Positions 1-6,871 of a stretch of 14,043 bases of DNA are shown one piece after another. Below the pieces are notes generated by a model. That model did no database searches, was not told where the DNA came from, and was given only the letters and a program-made list of their open reading frames with translations. Source of the stretch: Candidatus Mediterraneibacter colneyensis (GTDB lineage: Bacteria; Bacillota; Clostridia; Lachnospirales; Lachnospiraceae); assembly GCA_019114745.1 (NCBI GenBank), contig DXEY01000153.1, positions 1 through 14,043 of the forward strand, given 5' to 3'. Each line of letters opens with the position of its first letter. Position 1 is the stretch's first letter. A program made the position numbers and the translations under genes.

Positions 1-52
1 CAATCTTTTCTTTTAAATCTCTGTAAATATAGTCGTATTTTGCTTTTGGCAT
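1..52 (-). CDS. treR: GntR-family transcriptional regulator, N-terminus only (probable trehalose repressor)
   Basis: Only the first 17 codons are in the window, on the minus strand; the gene runs off the left edge. The peptide MPKAKYDYIYRDLKEKI has the charged, aromatic start typical of GntR winged-helix regulators (tyrosine followed by a short helix before the recognition helix). A purine-rich stretch (GGGGATGTGGGATT) precedes the ATG at 52 on the minus strand, and other upstream ATGs are out of frame. It is divergent from a trehalose PTS permease, the usual place for TreR, which represses trehalose genes and is relieved by trehalose 6-phosphate. Its own promoter lies at 90-118 with an operator just downstream, suggesting autoregulation. 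The TreR name is inferred from context and the family from very few residues. Confidence 0.6.
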   Translation of the reverse strand, partial: MPKAKYDYIYRDLKEKI

Positions 53-71
53 AATCCCACATCCCCATCAT

Positions 72-84
72 CTTGTTTAAACAT
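72..84. promoter_or_regulatory. Regulator operator, copy 1 (probable TreR site)
   Basis: CTTGTTTAAACAT contains the perfect 10-bp palindrome TGTTTAAACA (74-83). It sits at the predicted transcription start of the divergent regulator, where bound repressor would block its own gene. An inverted copy with one mismatch over 13 positions lies at 223-235 in the permease promoter. GntR-family sugar repressors bind short AT-rich palindromes of this kind. Assignment to TreR is inference from position. Confidence 0.6.
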
Positions 85-89
85 CTCTT

Positions 90-118
90 ATTATAGGAAT
101 CCGTTTCCTCAAAATCAA
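90..118 (-). promoter_or_regulatory. Sigma-A promoter of the divergent regulator gene
   Basis: On the minus strand the -35 box TTGATT (113-118) and the -10 box TATAAT (90-95) are separated by exactly 17 bp. Transcription would start near 83, inside the operator at 72-84, and reach the regulator ATG at 52 after a leader of about 30 nt. The -10 is a perfect consensus and the -35 has four of six consensus bases. Confidence 0.75.
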
Positions 119-217
119 GTGAAAAAAACAGTTACCCGATATTTCAGAATAAATATACAAATAAATCCGGCTGGTTTTGTGGAAAATGACAGAAAGGAAA
201 TATTTTGTGAAACAAAA

Positions 218-248
218 TTGACATGTTCAAACAAGTTCAGAATATCAT
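218..248 (+). promoter_or_regulatory. Promoter of the trehalose operon
   Basis: A perfect TTGACA -35 box lies at 218-223. The best -10 is TATCAT at 243-248 with a long 19-bp spacer; AATATC at 241-246 gives the ideal 17 bp but matches poorly. Transcription would start near 255, just before the ribosome binding site at 257-262. This rules out the upstream in-frame ATG at 223, which lies within the promoter. Confidence 0.6.
222..236. promoter_or_regulatory. Regulator operator, copy 2 (probable TreR site)
   Basis: Read on the minus strand this is ACTTGTTTGAACATG, matching CTTGTTTAAACAT of copy 1 at 12 of 13 positions. It overlaps the last bases of the permease -35 box (218-223) and fills the spacer, a classic repressor position. 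The two copies face opposite ways and are about 150 bp apart, so looping between them is possible. Confidence 0.6.
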
Positions 249-270
249 TATGAAAGAGAGGAAGAGAACG

Positions 271-2229
271 ATGGGAAAGTATGATAATGATGTAAAGCGT
301 CTGCTTGAACTCGTCGGGGGAAAAGAAAACATCCAGGCAGTCTCCCACTGTATGACAAGGATGAGGTTCGTGCTCGTTGATCCGAAAAAAGCGGATGAGA
401 AGGCGATCGAGGATCTGCCGAGCGTAAAAGGGACGTTTACCCAGGCGGGGCAGTATCAGGTCATTATCGGCAATGATGTGTCAGTATTTTACAATGAGTT
501 TACCGCTTATGCCGGTATAGAGGGCGTGAGCAAGGATGCGGTTAAGGCGGCAGCCAAAACGAAGCAGAATATTGCACAGAAGATCATGGGGACGCTTGGC
601 GAGATATTCGCACCGCTGATCCCGGCGCTGATCTGCGGCGGTCTTGTACTTGGATTCCGCAATGTGATCGGTGAGATCAATTTTTTCAATAACGGTACGC
701 AGAGTCTTGCGGATATTTCTCAGTTCTGGTCAGGAATGTATAATTTTCTCTGGCTGATCGGCGAGGCGGTATTTCATTTATTGCCCGTAGGCATTGTCTG
801 GTCTATTACAAAGAAAATGGGAACGACCCAGATCCTCGGTATCATTCTCGGCCTGACGCTCGTGTCTTCCCAGCTTCTCAACGGTTTCAGCGTAGCGGAT
901 ACTCCGGCGTCCGAGATCCCGGTATGGGATTTTGGCTTTGTCCAGGTAGAGATGATCGGATATCAGGGACAGGTCATTGCGGCTATGATGGCAGGCTTTG
1001 TCCTCGTATATCTGGAGAAATTCTTTAAAAAGATATGCCCGGAAGTGATCAGTATGATCGTAGTTCCGTTCTGTTCTCTTGTACCGGCAGTCATTATTGC
1101 ACATACGGTCGTAGGCCCGATCGGATGGACGATAGGAAATGCCATTGGAGATGTGGTGTATGCAGGACTGACCTCTGATTTCAGATTCCTTTTTGCAGCA
1201 GTATTCGGCCTGCTGTATGCGCCTCTTGTTATGACCGGTCTTCACCATATGACAAATGCCATTGATTCTCAGCTTCTCAATACTCCGGCGCACAGTACGA
1301 TCCTCTGGCCGATGATCGCTCTGTCCAATATCGCACAGGGATCAAGCGTGCTGGCAATGAGCATCCTTCAGAAAAAGAACGAGCGTGCACAGCAGGTTAA
1401 TGTGCCGGCGTGCATCTCCTGTTACCTCGGCGTGACAGAACCGGCGCTTTTCGGTGTGAACTTGAAATACGTATTCCCGCTTGTGTGCGGTATGATCGGA
1501 TCCTGCTGTGCTGCGATGATCTCCGTCGGTTTCGGCGTAGAGGCGTTAAGCATCGGCGTGGGCGGCCTTCCGGGTATCCTCTCCATCAAGCCGGAGTACT
1601 GGCTGATCTTTCTTCTGGCAATGGCTGTAGCGGTCGCAGTGCCCTTCGCACTGACTTATATTGTCGGAAGAGTTAAGCTTTCAGAGCAGGACAGGTTTGG
1701 AAAAGAAAGTGCGGGACCGGCAGCCGGTCAGCCTGACGGCATCGCGGCAGAGCAGGACAGTGAGGCATCAGAAGTGAAAGAATTGAAATCCATCCTGGAC
1801 GGCAGGGTGATGCCGATCGAAGAAGCGCCTGATGATGTGTTCTCGCAAAAGATCATGGGCGACGGCGTGGCGGTCGAACCTTCCAACACAGTAGTGACGG
1901 CCCCGGCTGACTGTGTCGTGAGCGTGGTCATGGGCGATACGTGCCATGCATGCGGACTGACACTTCCAAATGGCGTAGAACTTCTCATCCATGTCGGCGT
2001 CGATACGGTGGACATGGGAGGAGACGGCTTCAGGCTGTTTGTGAAAGAAGGCGATCATGTAAAAGCCGGACAGAAACTGATCGAATTTGACCCTGAAAAA
2101 ATCAGGGCGGCAGGTCATCCGTGTACGACCATGCTGATCGTGACGGCAGAAGGAAGCGCATCGGGGATTAAGATGCATTCGGGAATGGATGCAAAAGCAG
2201 GTGAGACGACAGTGATCTCATGGGAATAG
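271..2229 (+). CDS. treP: Trehalose-specific PTS permease, EIIBCA fusion
   Basis: This membrane transporter imports trehalose and phosphorylates it to trehalose 6-phosphate, using phosphate from PEP via EI and HPr. The start at 271 follows AGAGGA (257-262); an in-frame ATG at 223 falls within the promoter. The product is 652 aa. Residues 1-85 are EIIB, with the phosphocysteine C27 in SHCMTRMRF. Residues about 100-460 are a multi-pass EIIC with GLHHM (323-327) and a GVTEPALFG motif (E390). After a charged, Gly/Ala/Gln-rich linker (about 470-503) comes a glucose-type EIIA with phosphohistidine H574 in LLIHVGVDTV. Escherichia coli TreB lacks its own EIIA; fused EIIA is common in Firmicutes. Trehalose specificity rather than sucrose or another glucoside is inferred from the hydrolase 22 bp downstream. 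Confidence 0.92.
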   Translation: MGKYDNDVKRLLELVGGKENIQAVSHCMTRMRFVLVDPKKADEKAIEDLPSVKGTFTQAGQYQVIIGNDVSVFYNEFTAYAGIEGVSKDAVKAAAKTKQNIAQKIMGTLGEIFAPLIPALICGGLVLGFRNVIGEINFFNNGTQSLADISQFWSGMYNFLWLIGEAVFHLLPVGIVWSITKKMGTTQILGIILGLTLVSSQLLNGFSVADTPASEIPVWDFGFVQVEMIGYQGQVIAAMMAGFVLVYLEKFFKKICPEVISMIVVPFCSLVPAVIIAHTVVGPIGWTIGNAIGDVVYAGLTSDFRFLFAAVFGLLYAPLVMTGLHHMTNAIDSQLLNTPAHSTILWPMIALSNIAQGSSVLAMSILQKKNERAQQVNVPACISCYLGVTEPALFGVNLKYVFPLVCGMIGSCCAAMISVGFGVEALSIGVGGLPGILSIKPEYWLIFLLAMAVAVAVPFALTYIVGRVKLSEQDRFGKESAGPAAGQPDGIAAEQDSEASEVKELKSILDGRVMPIEEAPDDVFSQKIMGDGVAVEPSNTVVTAPADCVVSVVMGDTCHACGLTLPNGVELLIHVGVDTVDMGGDGFRLFVKEGDHVKAGQKLIEFDPEKIRAAGHPCTTMLIVTAEGSASGIKMHSGMDAKAGETTVISWE

Positions 2230-2251
2230 AAAGGCAGGTTGTCAGTAGATT

Positions 2252-3913
2252 ATGAAAAAGGATTTCAGAAAAAGCACCGTTTATCAGATTTATCCGAAAT
2301 CGTTCTGTGATACAGACGGAGACGGGCTGGGAGATTTAAAAGGTGTGACTTCTAAGCTTGACTATATCAGGGAACTGGGTGTTGATTATATCTGGCTTAC
2401 CCCGTTTTTTGTATCACCCCAGAACGATAATGGCTATGATGTAGAGGATTACTACAGTATCGATCCGCGTTATGGCACGATGGCTGATGTGGAAGAACTG
2501 ATCAAAGAGGCGGATAAGCGCGGGATCCGCCTGATGTTTGACATGGTGTTTAATCACGTTTCCACCCGCCATGAGTGGTTCCGGAAAGCGATGGAAGGAG
2601 ATCCTTATTACAAAGAATTTTTCTTCTTCCGAAAGGGAAAGCCGGATGGAAGCGCACCTACGAACTGGGAGAGCAAGTTCGGAGGAAGCGCCTGGGAATA
2701 TGTAGAAAAATTTGATGAATATTATCTCCATCTGTTTGATGTGACTCAGGCAGATCTGAACTGGGAAAATGAAAATGTCAGAAAAGAAGTCCAGAATATC
2801 GTAAGGTTCTGGATGGACAAAGGGGTGAAGGGATTCCGTTTTGATGTAGTCAATCTGATCAGCAAGTCTTGCTTTGAGGATGACGAGACTGGAGACGGCA
2901 GGAAATACTATACTGACGGCCCGAAGATCCATCAGTATCTGAGAGAACTTCACGACATGTCCTTTGGACAGGATGCCGATATCGTAACAGTTGGGGAGAT
3001 GTCCAGCACATCTATTGAGAACTGCTATCAGTACGCGGGACAGGATACCGGAGAGCTTTCGATGGTATTCAGTTTCCATCACCTGAAGGTGGACTTTATG
3101 GGAAATGAGAAATGGGTGCTTGTGCCGGCAGATTTCCAGAAACTGAAAGATATCATCTTTGAGTGGCAGACTAAAATGGCGGAGCATAACGCATGGAATG
3201 CAGTATTCTGGTGCAATCATGACCAGCCCCGCGTCGTATCCCGCTTTGGAGACGAGGGAAAATACTGGAAAGAATCTGCGAAAATGCTTGCGACAGTCAT
3301 CCATTGCCTCAGGGGTACGCCATATATATATCAGGGAGAGGAAATCGGCATGACAAATACGGACTTTACCGATATCTCTCAGTTCAGGGATGTAGAGAGC
3401 CTGAATTATTACCGGATCCTTCAGGAGAAAGGGCTTTCGGCAGGTGATGCGTTCCGTATTATCCAGGTACATTCCAGGGATAACGGCCGGACTCCGATGC
3501 AGTGGGACGACTCGGCGTATGCCGGGTTTACATCCGGGGAGAAGAATGAGCCGTGGATCGCAGTGAACGGAAATTACAGGAAAATTAATGCGGCAGAACA
3601 GATGAAAGATAAGGATTCTGTTTTCCATTACTACCGGAAGCTGATCGCCCTCAGGAAAGAACTGGATGTGATCTCGTCAGGATCCGTCGAGCCTCTGGCT
3701 CAGAAAGATCCTTCGGTATTTGCATATCGGAGAAGCTGTGAAGGGCATGATCTGATCGTAGCGGCGAACTTTTATGGAAAAGAATACCTCTGGAAAGGCG
3801 CTCCCGATCTGAGCGGGTACAGCCGGATACTCGGAAACTATGCCGGCACGCAGGCTGACGGGGATGGAAACATTGTCATGAAGCCGTATGAGGCGGCGGT
3901 ATGGTACAGATAG
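2252..3913 (+). CDS. treC: Trehalose-6-phosphate hydrolase (alpha,alpha-phosphotrehalase), GH13
   Basis: This cytoplasmic enzyme hydrolyses trehalose 6-phosphate to glucose and glucose 6-phosphate. The 553-aa product is the usual length for the family. It starts with TVYQIYPKSFCDTDGDGLGD, the characteristic opening of GH13 oligo-1,6-glucosidase and phosphotrehalase relatives. The catalytic triad is visible: nucleophile D198 in GFRFDVVN, acid/base E249 in VGEMSS and transition-state stabiliser D324 in NHDQPR. The conserved FDMVFNHVS region is near residues 94-102. It begins 22 bp after treP with AAGGCAGG at 2231-2238, a slightly long spacing, so it should be co-transcribed and perhaps coupled. 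Phosphotrehalase rather than dextran glucosidase or oligo-1,6-glucosidase is chosen mainly because of the EIIBCA partner. I see no convincing terminator directly after it. Confidence 0.92.
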   Translation: MKKDFRKSTVYQIYPKSFCDTDGDGLGDLKGVTSKLDYIRELGVDYIWLTPFFVSPQNDNGYDVEDYYSIDPRYGTMADVEELIKEADKRGIRLMFDMVFNHVSTRHEWFRKAMEGDPYYKEFFFFRKGKPDGSAPTNWESKFGGSAWEYVEKFDEYYLHLFDVTQADLNWENENVRKEVQNIVRFWMDKGVKGFRFDVVNLISKSCFEDDETGDGRKYYTDGPKIHQYLRELHDMSFGQDADIVTVGEMSSTSIENCYQYAGQDTGELSMVFSFHHLKVDFMGNEKWVLVPADFQKLKDIIFEWQTKMAEHNAWNAVFWCNHDQPRVVSRFGDEGKYWKESAKMLATVIHCLRGTPYIYQGEEIGMTNTDFTDISQFRDVESLNYYRILQEKGLSAGDAFRIIQVHSRDNGRTPMQWDDSAYAGFTSGEKNEPWIAVNGNYRKINAAEQMKDKDSVFHYYRKLIALRKELDVISSGSVEPLAQKDPSVFAYRRSCEGHDLIVAANFYGKEYLWKGAPDLSGYSRILGNYAGTQADGDGNIVMKPYEAAVWYR

Positions 3914-3992
3914 AAATGTGAACGCCGGTTAATTTTCATGAAGAATATTTAACAACACCTCAGTTGCCGGACTGCCTGCCGGTCTGATATGC

Positions 3993-4442
3993 TTGTATCA
4001 GCAAAGGCCGATGCGGATAACATGCAGAGAGCTTCTGTATACCGACTATCAGAGAGTGAGCGCAGAACTCTATGGAATGTATACCCTTGCCATACAGGAA
4101 GGGGATATGAAGCGGGCGCGGATGCTGGCTGAGAAGCAGAGCGATATCGCGCGGTGCTTCGATATGGGAAAATACTACGAGGCATCAAGCCGGCTTGATA
4201 TCGCAGCGGTGGAAAAAGACAGGGATACTGTGGCCGAGATCGCGGCGGAAATGCTGTCGAACATAGAGAAGATCGATTCCTTTAAAAATGCGCCGCTCTA
4301 TGAGCATCTGGAATTTAAGGAACCGGAAAAAGAATTTACGGCAGTAATGAAAGAGAATCTGCTCAATTGTTTCCGCAATGATGAGACTTACGGGTTTATG
4401 AAAGACGACGGGAGATGGCGGGAGCTGATCGGAAAAGAATAA
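3993..4442 (+). pseudogene. Probable C-terminal remnant of an HTH-type regulator (helical sensor-like region)
   Basis: An open frame of up to 149 codons from a TTG at 3993; the first ATG is at 4011 with AAAGG only 3 nt upstream, so the start is weak. The product is mostly helical, Glu/Lys-rich and TPR-like, and ends with a conserved-looking block (residues about 120-148: NLLNCFRNDETYGFMKDDGR). I recall similar ends on longer XRE-type regulators of Lachnospiraceae, where a helix-turn-helix domain precedes the helical part. That is family memory, not a search. Only 79 bp separate it from treC, too little for an HTH domain, and the frame is closed by a stop at 3939. I infer a truncated gene; a small intact protein of unknown role is the alternative. 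Confidence 0.5.
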
Positions 4443-4447
4443 ATAAT

Positions 4448-4500
4448 GAGGGTGTCGCAAAATCATCAAATTAGGTGATGGAGCGATACCCTCTGTTTTA
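4448..4500. terminator. Bidirectional Rho-independent terminator between convergent genes
   Basis: The 11-bp arms 4448-4458 (GAGGGTGTCGC) and 4483-4493 (GCGATACCCTC) pair completely apart from one G-U. An inner stem pairs 4462-4467 with 4474-4479. A T-rich tail TGTTTTA follows on the plus strand; on the minus strand the hairpin is followed by ATTATTTATT. It would end both the plus-strand transcript from the treC side and the L25 transcript. Confidence 0.85.
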
Positions 4501-4502
4501 TC

Positions 4503-5096
4503 TTACGCCTCCTCAGCAGTTTCTGATTCCTCATCGGAACCAGCCTCCGCTGCCGCACGTACTTCTGTAACTGTCACGACAGTTGCCTCGGGGTCGGTAG
4601 TGATATCAACGTCTTTATCCCGGGCGATATCCAGATCTTTTACCCGGATCGTATCGCCGACTTTGAGATCGCCCACATCCAGCTCGATCTTCTCGACCAG
4701 AGCGGCAGGAAGCGCCTTAAAGTCTACTTCGTGGAGCATCTGCTGCGGAACTCCTGCGATGATCTTGTCTGCATTGACCAGGTGGATCTCAGCGGATGAG
4801 TGAACTTTTTCCGTACTTACAAGAGCCTGGAAGTCAATCTCGTCAACAAGCCCTTTGAGCGGGTTGTAATCTACTTCTTTGATCAGGGCGTCGTATGCCT
4901 TGCCGTCAACTTCCAGACGGATCCTTCCGCCTTTTCCTTCTGTCTTGAGCAGACGGTCTACTTCGCCTTTCTCCATTTTGAGCGGAATGGACTCACTGAT
5001 CTCGCGGCCGAAGATACAGCCTGTAACAAATCCTTCGCGTCTAAGTTTTTTGGCTTTGATCGTCATGTCTCTTTTTTCAGCTTTTAAAGTATTCAT
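4503..5096 (-). CDS. rplY: 50S ribosomal protein L25 / general stress protein Ctc
   Basis: The 197-aa product has the two-domain layout of long L25/Ctc proteins. Residues 1-95 form the 5S rRNA-binding L25-like domain (KAKKLRREGFVTGCIFGRE near 15-33, and ALIKEVDYNPLKG near 70-82). Residues 100-180 form the beta-rich C-terminal domain (VGDTIRVKDLDI). An acidic Ala/Glu tail ends the protein, as is usual here. It binds 5S rRNA in the large subunit; in Bacillus, Ctc is stress-induced. The start is supported by GGAGG at 5106-5110 (minus strand), 9 nt from the ATG. It is monocistronic: convergent with the upstream region, with which it shares a terminator, and divergent from the phosphoesterase gene. 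Confidence 0.92.
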   Translation of the reverse strand: MNTLKAEKRDMTIKAKKLRREGFVTGCIFGREISESIPLKMEKGEVDRLLKTEGKGGRIRLEVDGKAYDALIKEVDYNPLKGLVDEIDFQALVSTEKVHSSAEIHLVNADKIIAGVPQQMLHEVDFKALPAALVEKIELDVGDLKVGDTIRVKDLDIARDKDVDITTDPEATVVTVTEVRAAAEAGSDEESETAEEA

Positions 5097-5189
5097 TTAT
5101 CTTTTCCTCCAATCACTGAATCACGCTTAGCAGCCTTCAACTTTTAAATACAAGCAGGTGTGTTAAGTGTATTTTTTTGTTACACCTAC

Positions 5190-5198
5190 AGTATAGCA
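5190..5198 (-). promoter_or_regulatory. Candidate extended -10 element for the L25/Ctc gene
   Basis: On the minus strand the sequence is TGCTATACT, an extended -10 (TGnTATACT). TTGACA lies upstream at 5204-5209 but only 8 bp away, too close to act as the -35 for this box. The predicted leader would be about 85 nt long, AT-rich, with an imperfect GTGTA/TACAC inverted repeat. No sigma-B type boxes were recognised. Confidence 0.4.
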
Positions 5199-5217
5199 CC
5201 GCTTGTCAAGGGGTGGA

Positions 5218-5246
5218 TTTACAACGGAAAAACGGTATGTTAAGAT
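5218..5246 (+). promoter_or_regulatory. Promoter of the phosphoesterase / NYN-LOTUS pair
   Basis: TTTACA (5218-5223) and TAAGAT (5241-5246) are spaced by 17 bp, and TG sits one base before the -10, making an extended -10. Predicted transcription starts near 5253, a few nt before the ribosome binding site at 5257-5262. This argues for the start at 5272 rather than the longer frame from 5203. Confidence 0.6.
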
Positions 5247-5271
5247 AGAGTCCAAAGGGAGGCTGAAACGT

Positions 5272-5853
5272 ATGAAATACATGATTGCATCAGATATCCA
5301 CGGCTCGGCTCTTTACTGTGAGCAGATGCTCGGAGCATATAAAAGAGAAGGAGCAGACAGGCTGCTTCTGTTAGGCGATCTTCTCTATCACGGACCAAGA
5401 AATGATCTGCCGGAGGGATACGCGCCGAAAGAAGTGATTTCCATGCTTAACCCGGTGAAGGGGGAAGTGCTCTGTGTCCGGGGGAACTGCGATACCGAAG
5501 TAGACCAGATGGTACTGGAGTTCCCGATTATGGCAGACTATTGTTTCCTGGAGCTGCCATGTGCCGGCAGGGTGATGACAGTCTTTGCGACCCACGGACA
5601 CATCTATCATCCAAAACATCTTCCGCCGCTGAAAAGCGGGGACATTCTTCTGAACGGGCATACGCACATACCGGCGTGCGATGAGATACTGGATATGGAT
5701 GGAAACCGTTACTGGTATCTGAATCCGGGTTCGGTGTCCATTCCGAAGGCCGGCTCTGTCCACAGCTATATGGTCTGTGAAAACGGAGTGTTTCAATGGA
5801 AAAACCTGAAGGGGGAGGAATATATGACATGGAAGACAGATTCGCACTTCTGA
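5272..5853 (+). CDS. yfcE: YfcE-type metallophosphoesterase (MJ0936 family)
   Basis: A 193-aa calcineurin-like phosphodiesterase; E. coli YfcE has 184 aa and hydrolyses model phosphodiesters, with no settled physiological substrate. The two-metal site is complete: SDIHG (D8, H10), GDLLYHG (D36, H40), GNCD (N72), an ATHGH segment near 110, and GHTH (H130, H132). The C-terminal NPGS motif (about 145-148) is also typical. The start at 5272 is chosen because GGGAGG (5257-5262) sits 9 nt upstream and the protein then begins at the first beta strand; the frame continues upstream to a GTG-type start at 5203, but that extension lies over the promoter. Its end overlaps the next gene by 25 nt, so the two are probably translated together. 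No transmembrane segment or signal peptide is seen; cytoplasmic. Confidence 0.9.
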   Translation: MKYMIASDIHGSALYCEQMLGAYKREGADRLLLLGDLLYHGPRNDLPEGYAPKEVISMLNPVKGEVLCVRGNCDTEVDQMVLEFPIMADYCFLELPCAGRVMTVFATHGHIYHPKHLPPLKSGDILLNGHTHIPACDEILDMDGNRYWYLNPGSVSIPKAGSVHSYMVCENGVFQWKNLKGEEYMTWKTDSHF

Positions 5854-6800
5854 TCGACGCAGATAATGTGTCGGCAAAGTATATCAAGCCCATTTTAGAC
5901 GAGCTGTCAAAGTACGGAAATGTTACGTATAAGAGAATATACGGAGACTGGACAAGGACGAATAATGCGAGCTGGAAGGAAGAGCTTCTGCAGAACTCGA
6001 TCACTCCGATCCAGCAGTTCAGCTATACACATGGAAAGAACGCCACGGACTCGGCGATGATCATTGACGCCATGGATATGCTTTATACAAGCGAACTGGA
6101 AGGCTTCTGCCTGGTGTCCAGCGACAGCGACTTTACACGTCTTGCCAGCCGCCTGAGAGAAAGCGGGAAGACGGTAATCGGCATGGGGGAAGATAAGACT
6201 CCTTCTCCGTTCCGAAAAGCCTGCGATATCTTTACAGAACTGGAACTGCTGCTTGAGGACAGTACGATGGAGAAAGATGAACGGGAGGATAAGAACGCGG
6301 CTAATCATACCCATGGCAAAGAACAGAAGAAACAGACGGCTGTATCAAAAGAGCAGATAGAGGAAGCTGTGGTGAAGATCATTACGGAGAACCAGAACGA
6401 TGACCGGGAAACCGGGCTCGGCGAGGTGGGAAGCCGTCTTGTCAAGCTGTATCCGGATTTTGATGTGCGTCGTTACGGATACAGCCTGTTGTCTAAATTT
6501 CTGGAAACGCTGCCGAAGCTGAAACTCATGCACGAGGGTACGAAAGTAACAGTTACGCTCTACGAAGATAAGAGCCGCAAGGAGATGCTCGAGGAATACA
6601 TCATCCAGCAGATATGCAACGGCGGTAAGGGAGGGATCACCCTGAGTTCTCTCGGAAACAGGATCCGCCTGAAGTTCGGTGATTTTAAAGTGAGGGACTA
6701 TGGATTTTCACAGTTCAAGCAGTACATTCAGAGCTTTCAGGATGTAGAGATCATAGACGATGGCGAGCGTACAAGGGCTGTTCACGAAAAATATCTGTAA
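5829..6800 (+). CDS. NYN (LabA-type PIN-like) nuclease with two OST-HTH/LOTUS domains
   Basis: This 323-aa protein combines a probable RNase domain with two RNA-binding domains. Residues 1-145 match the NYN fold: LLIDADNV (D10), NATDSAMIIDAMD (D74) and LVSSDSDF (D99, D101) supply the acidic metal site. A basic, polar linker (about 150-180) leads to two tandem winged-helix OST-HTH units near 180-245 and 250-323. Each carries a matching core, FDVRRYGYSLLSKFLE and FKVRDYGFSQFKQYIQ, indicating internal duplication. The start at 5829 is set by GGGGGAGG (5811-5818) and the immediate LLIDADNV strand; the frame begins earlier at 5796 within the phosphoesterase gene, with a poor site. In eukaryotes such domain sets occur in MARF1, where LOTUS domains bind RNA and NYN cuts it. 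The bacterial role is unknown; RNA processing or decay is inference. Confidence 0.88.
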   Translation: MEDRFALLIDADNVSAKYIKPILDELSKYGNVTYKRIYGDWTRTNNASWKEELLQNSITPIQQFSYTHGKNATDSAMIIDAMDMLYTSELEGFCLVSSDSDFTRLASRLRESGKTVIGMGEDKTPSPFRKACDIFTELELLLEDSTMEKDEREDKNAANHTHGKEQKKQTAVSKEQIEEAVVKIITENQNDDRETGLGEVGSRLVKLYPDFDVRRYGYSLLSKFLETLPKLKLMHEGTKVTVTLYEDKSRKEMLEEYIIQQICNGGKGGITLSSLGNRIRLKFGDFKVRDYGFSQFKQYIQSFQDVEIIDDGERTRAVHEKYL

Positions 6801-6811
6801 ACTCATCTGTC

Positions 6812-6840
6812 TTGTCACTTGCATTATCACGTGTTATAAT
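6812..6840 (+). promoter_or_regulatory. Promoter of the NAD biosynthesis operon
   Basis: TTGTCA (6812-6817) and a perfect TATAAT (6835-6840) are spaced by 17 bp, with TGT directly before the -10 (extended -10). Transcription should start near 6847, giving a leader of about 25 nt. The open frame that begins at the TTG of this -35 box is therefore not the true gene start. Confidence 0.78.
6825..6836. promoter_or_regulatory. Candidate NiaR operator over the nadA -10 region
   Basis: TATCACGTGTTA is a 12-bp near-palindrome centred on CACGTG with one mismatched pair. Its core TCACGTGT matches seven of eight positions of the NiaR core as I recall it (ACACnTGT). It overlaps the upstream half of the -10 box, so binding would block RNA polymerase. 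The niaR gene lies downstream in the same cluster. The NiaR assignment depends on a remembered consensus. Confidence 0.5.
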
Positions 6841-6871
6841 GTGCATCATGAATGAAAAAAGAGGTGTACAT

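Noticed and set aside
778..1293. A 171-codon minus-strand open frame within the permease gene
   Set aside because: Antisense to the EIIC membrane region, with no motif and no ribosome binding site.
2414..3628. A 404-codon open frame on the minus strand
   Set aside because: It lies wholly antisense to treC, whose protein shows all GH13 motifs. The antisense product shows no recognisable domain and has no ribosome binding site; it is a codon-bias shadow.
3961..3985. CCGG-containing inverted repeat after treC as a terminator
   Set aside because: The stem is short and irregular and no T tract follows.
5203..5271. Longer N-terminus for the phosphoesterase from 5203
   Set aside because: The extension covers the promoter boxes at 5218-5246 and does not resemble the family N-terminus. 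The ATG at 5272 has a strong ribosome binding site.
6812..6871. Longer N-terminus for NadA from the TTG at 6812
   Set aside because: That TTG is the -35 box, so the segment is upstream of the transcript start. AGAGG precedes the ATG at 6872.
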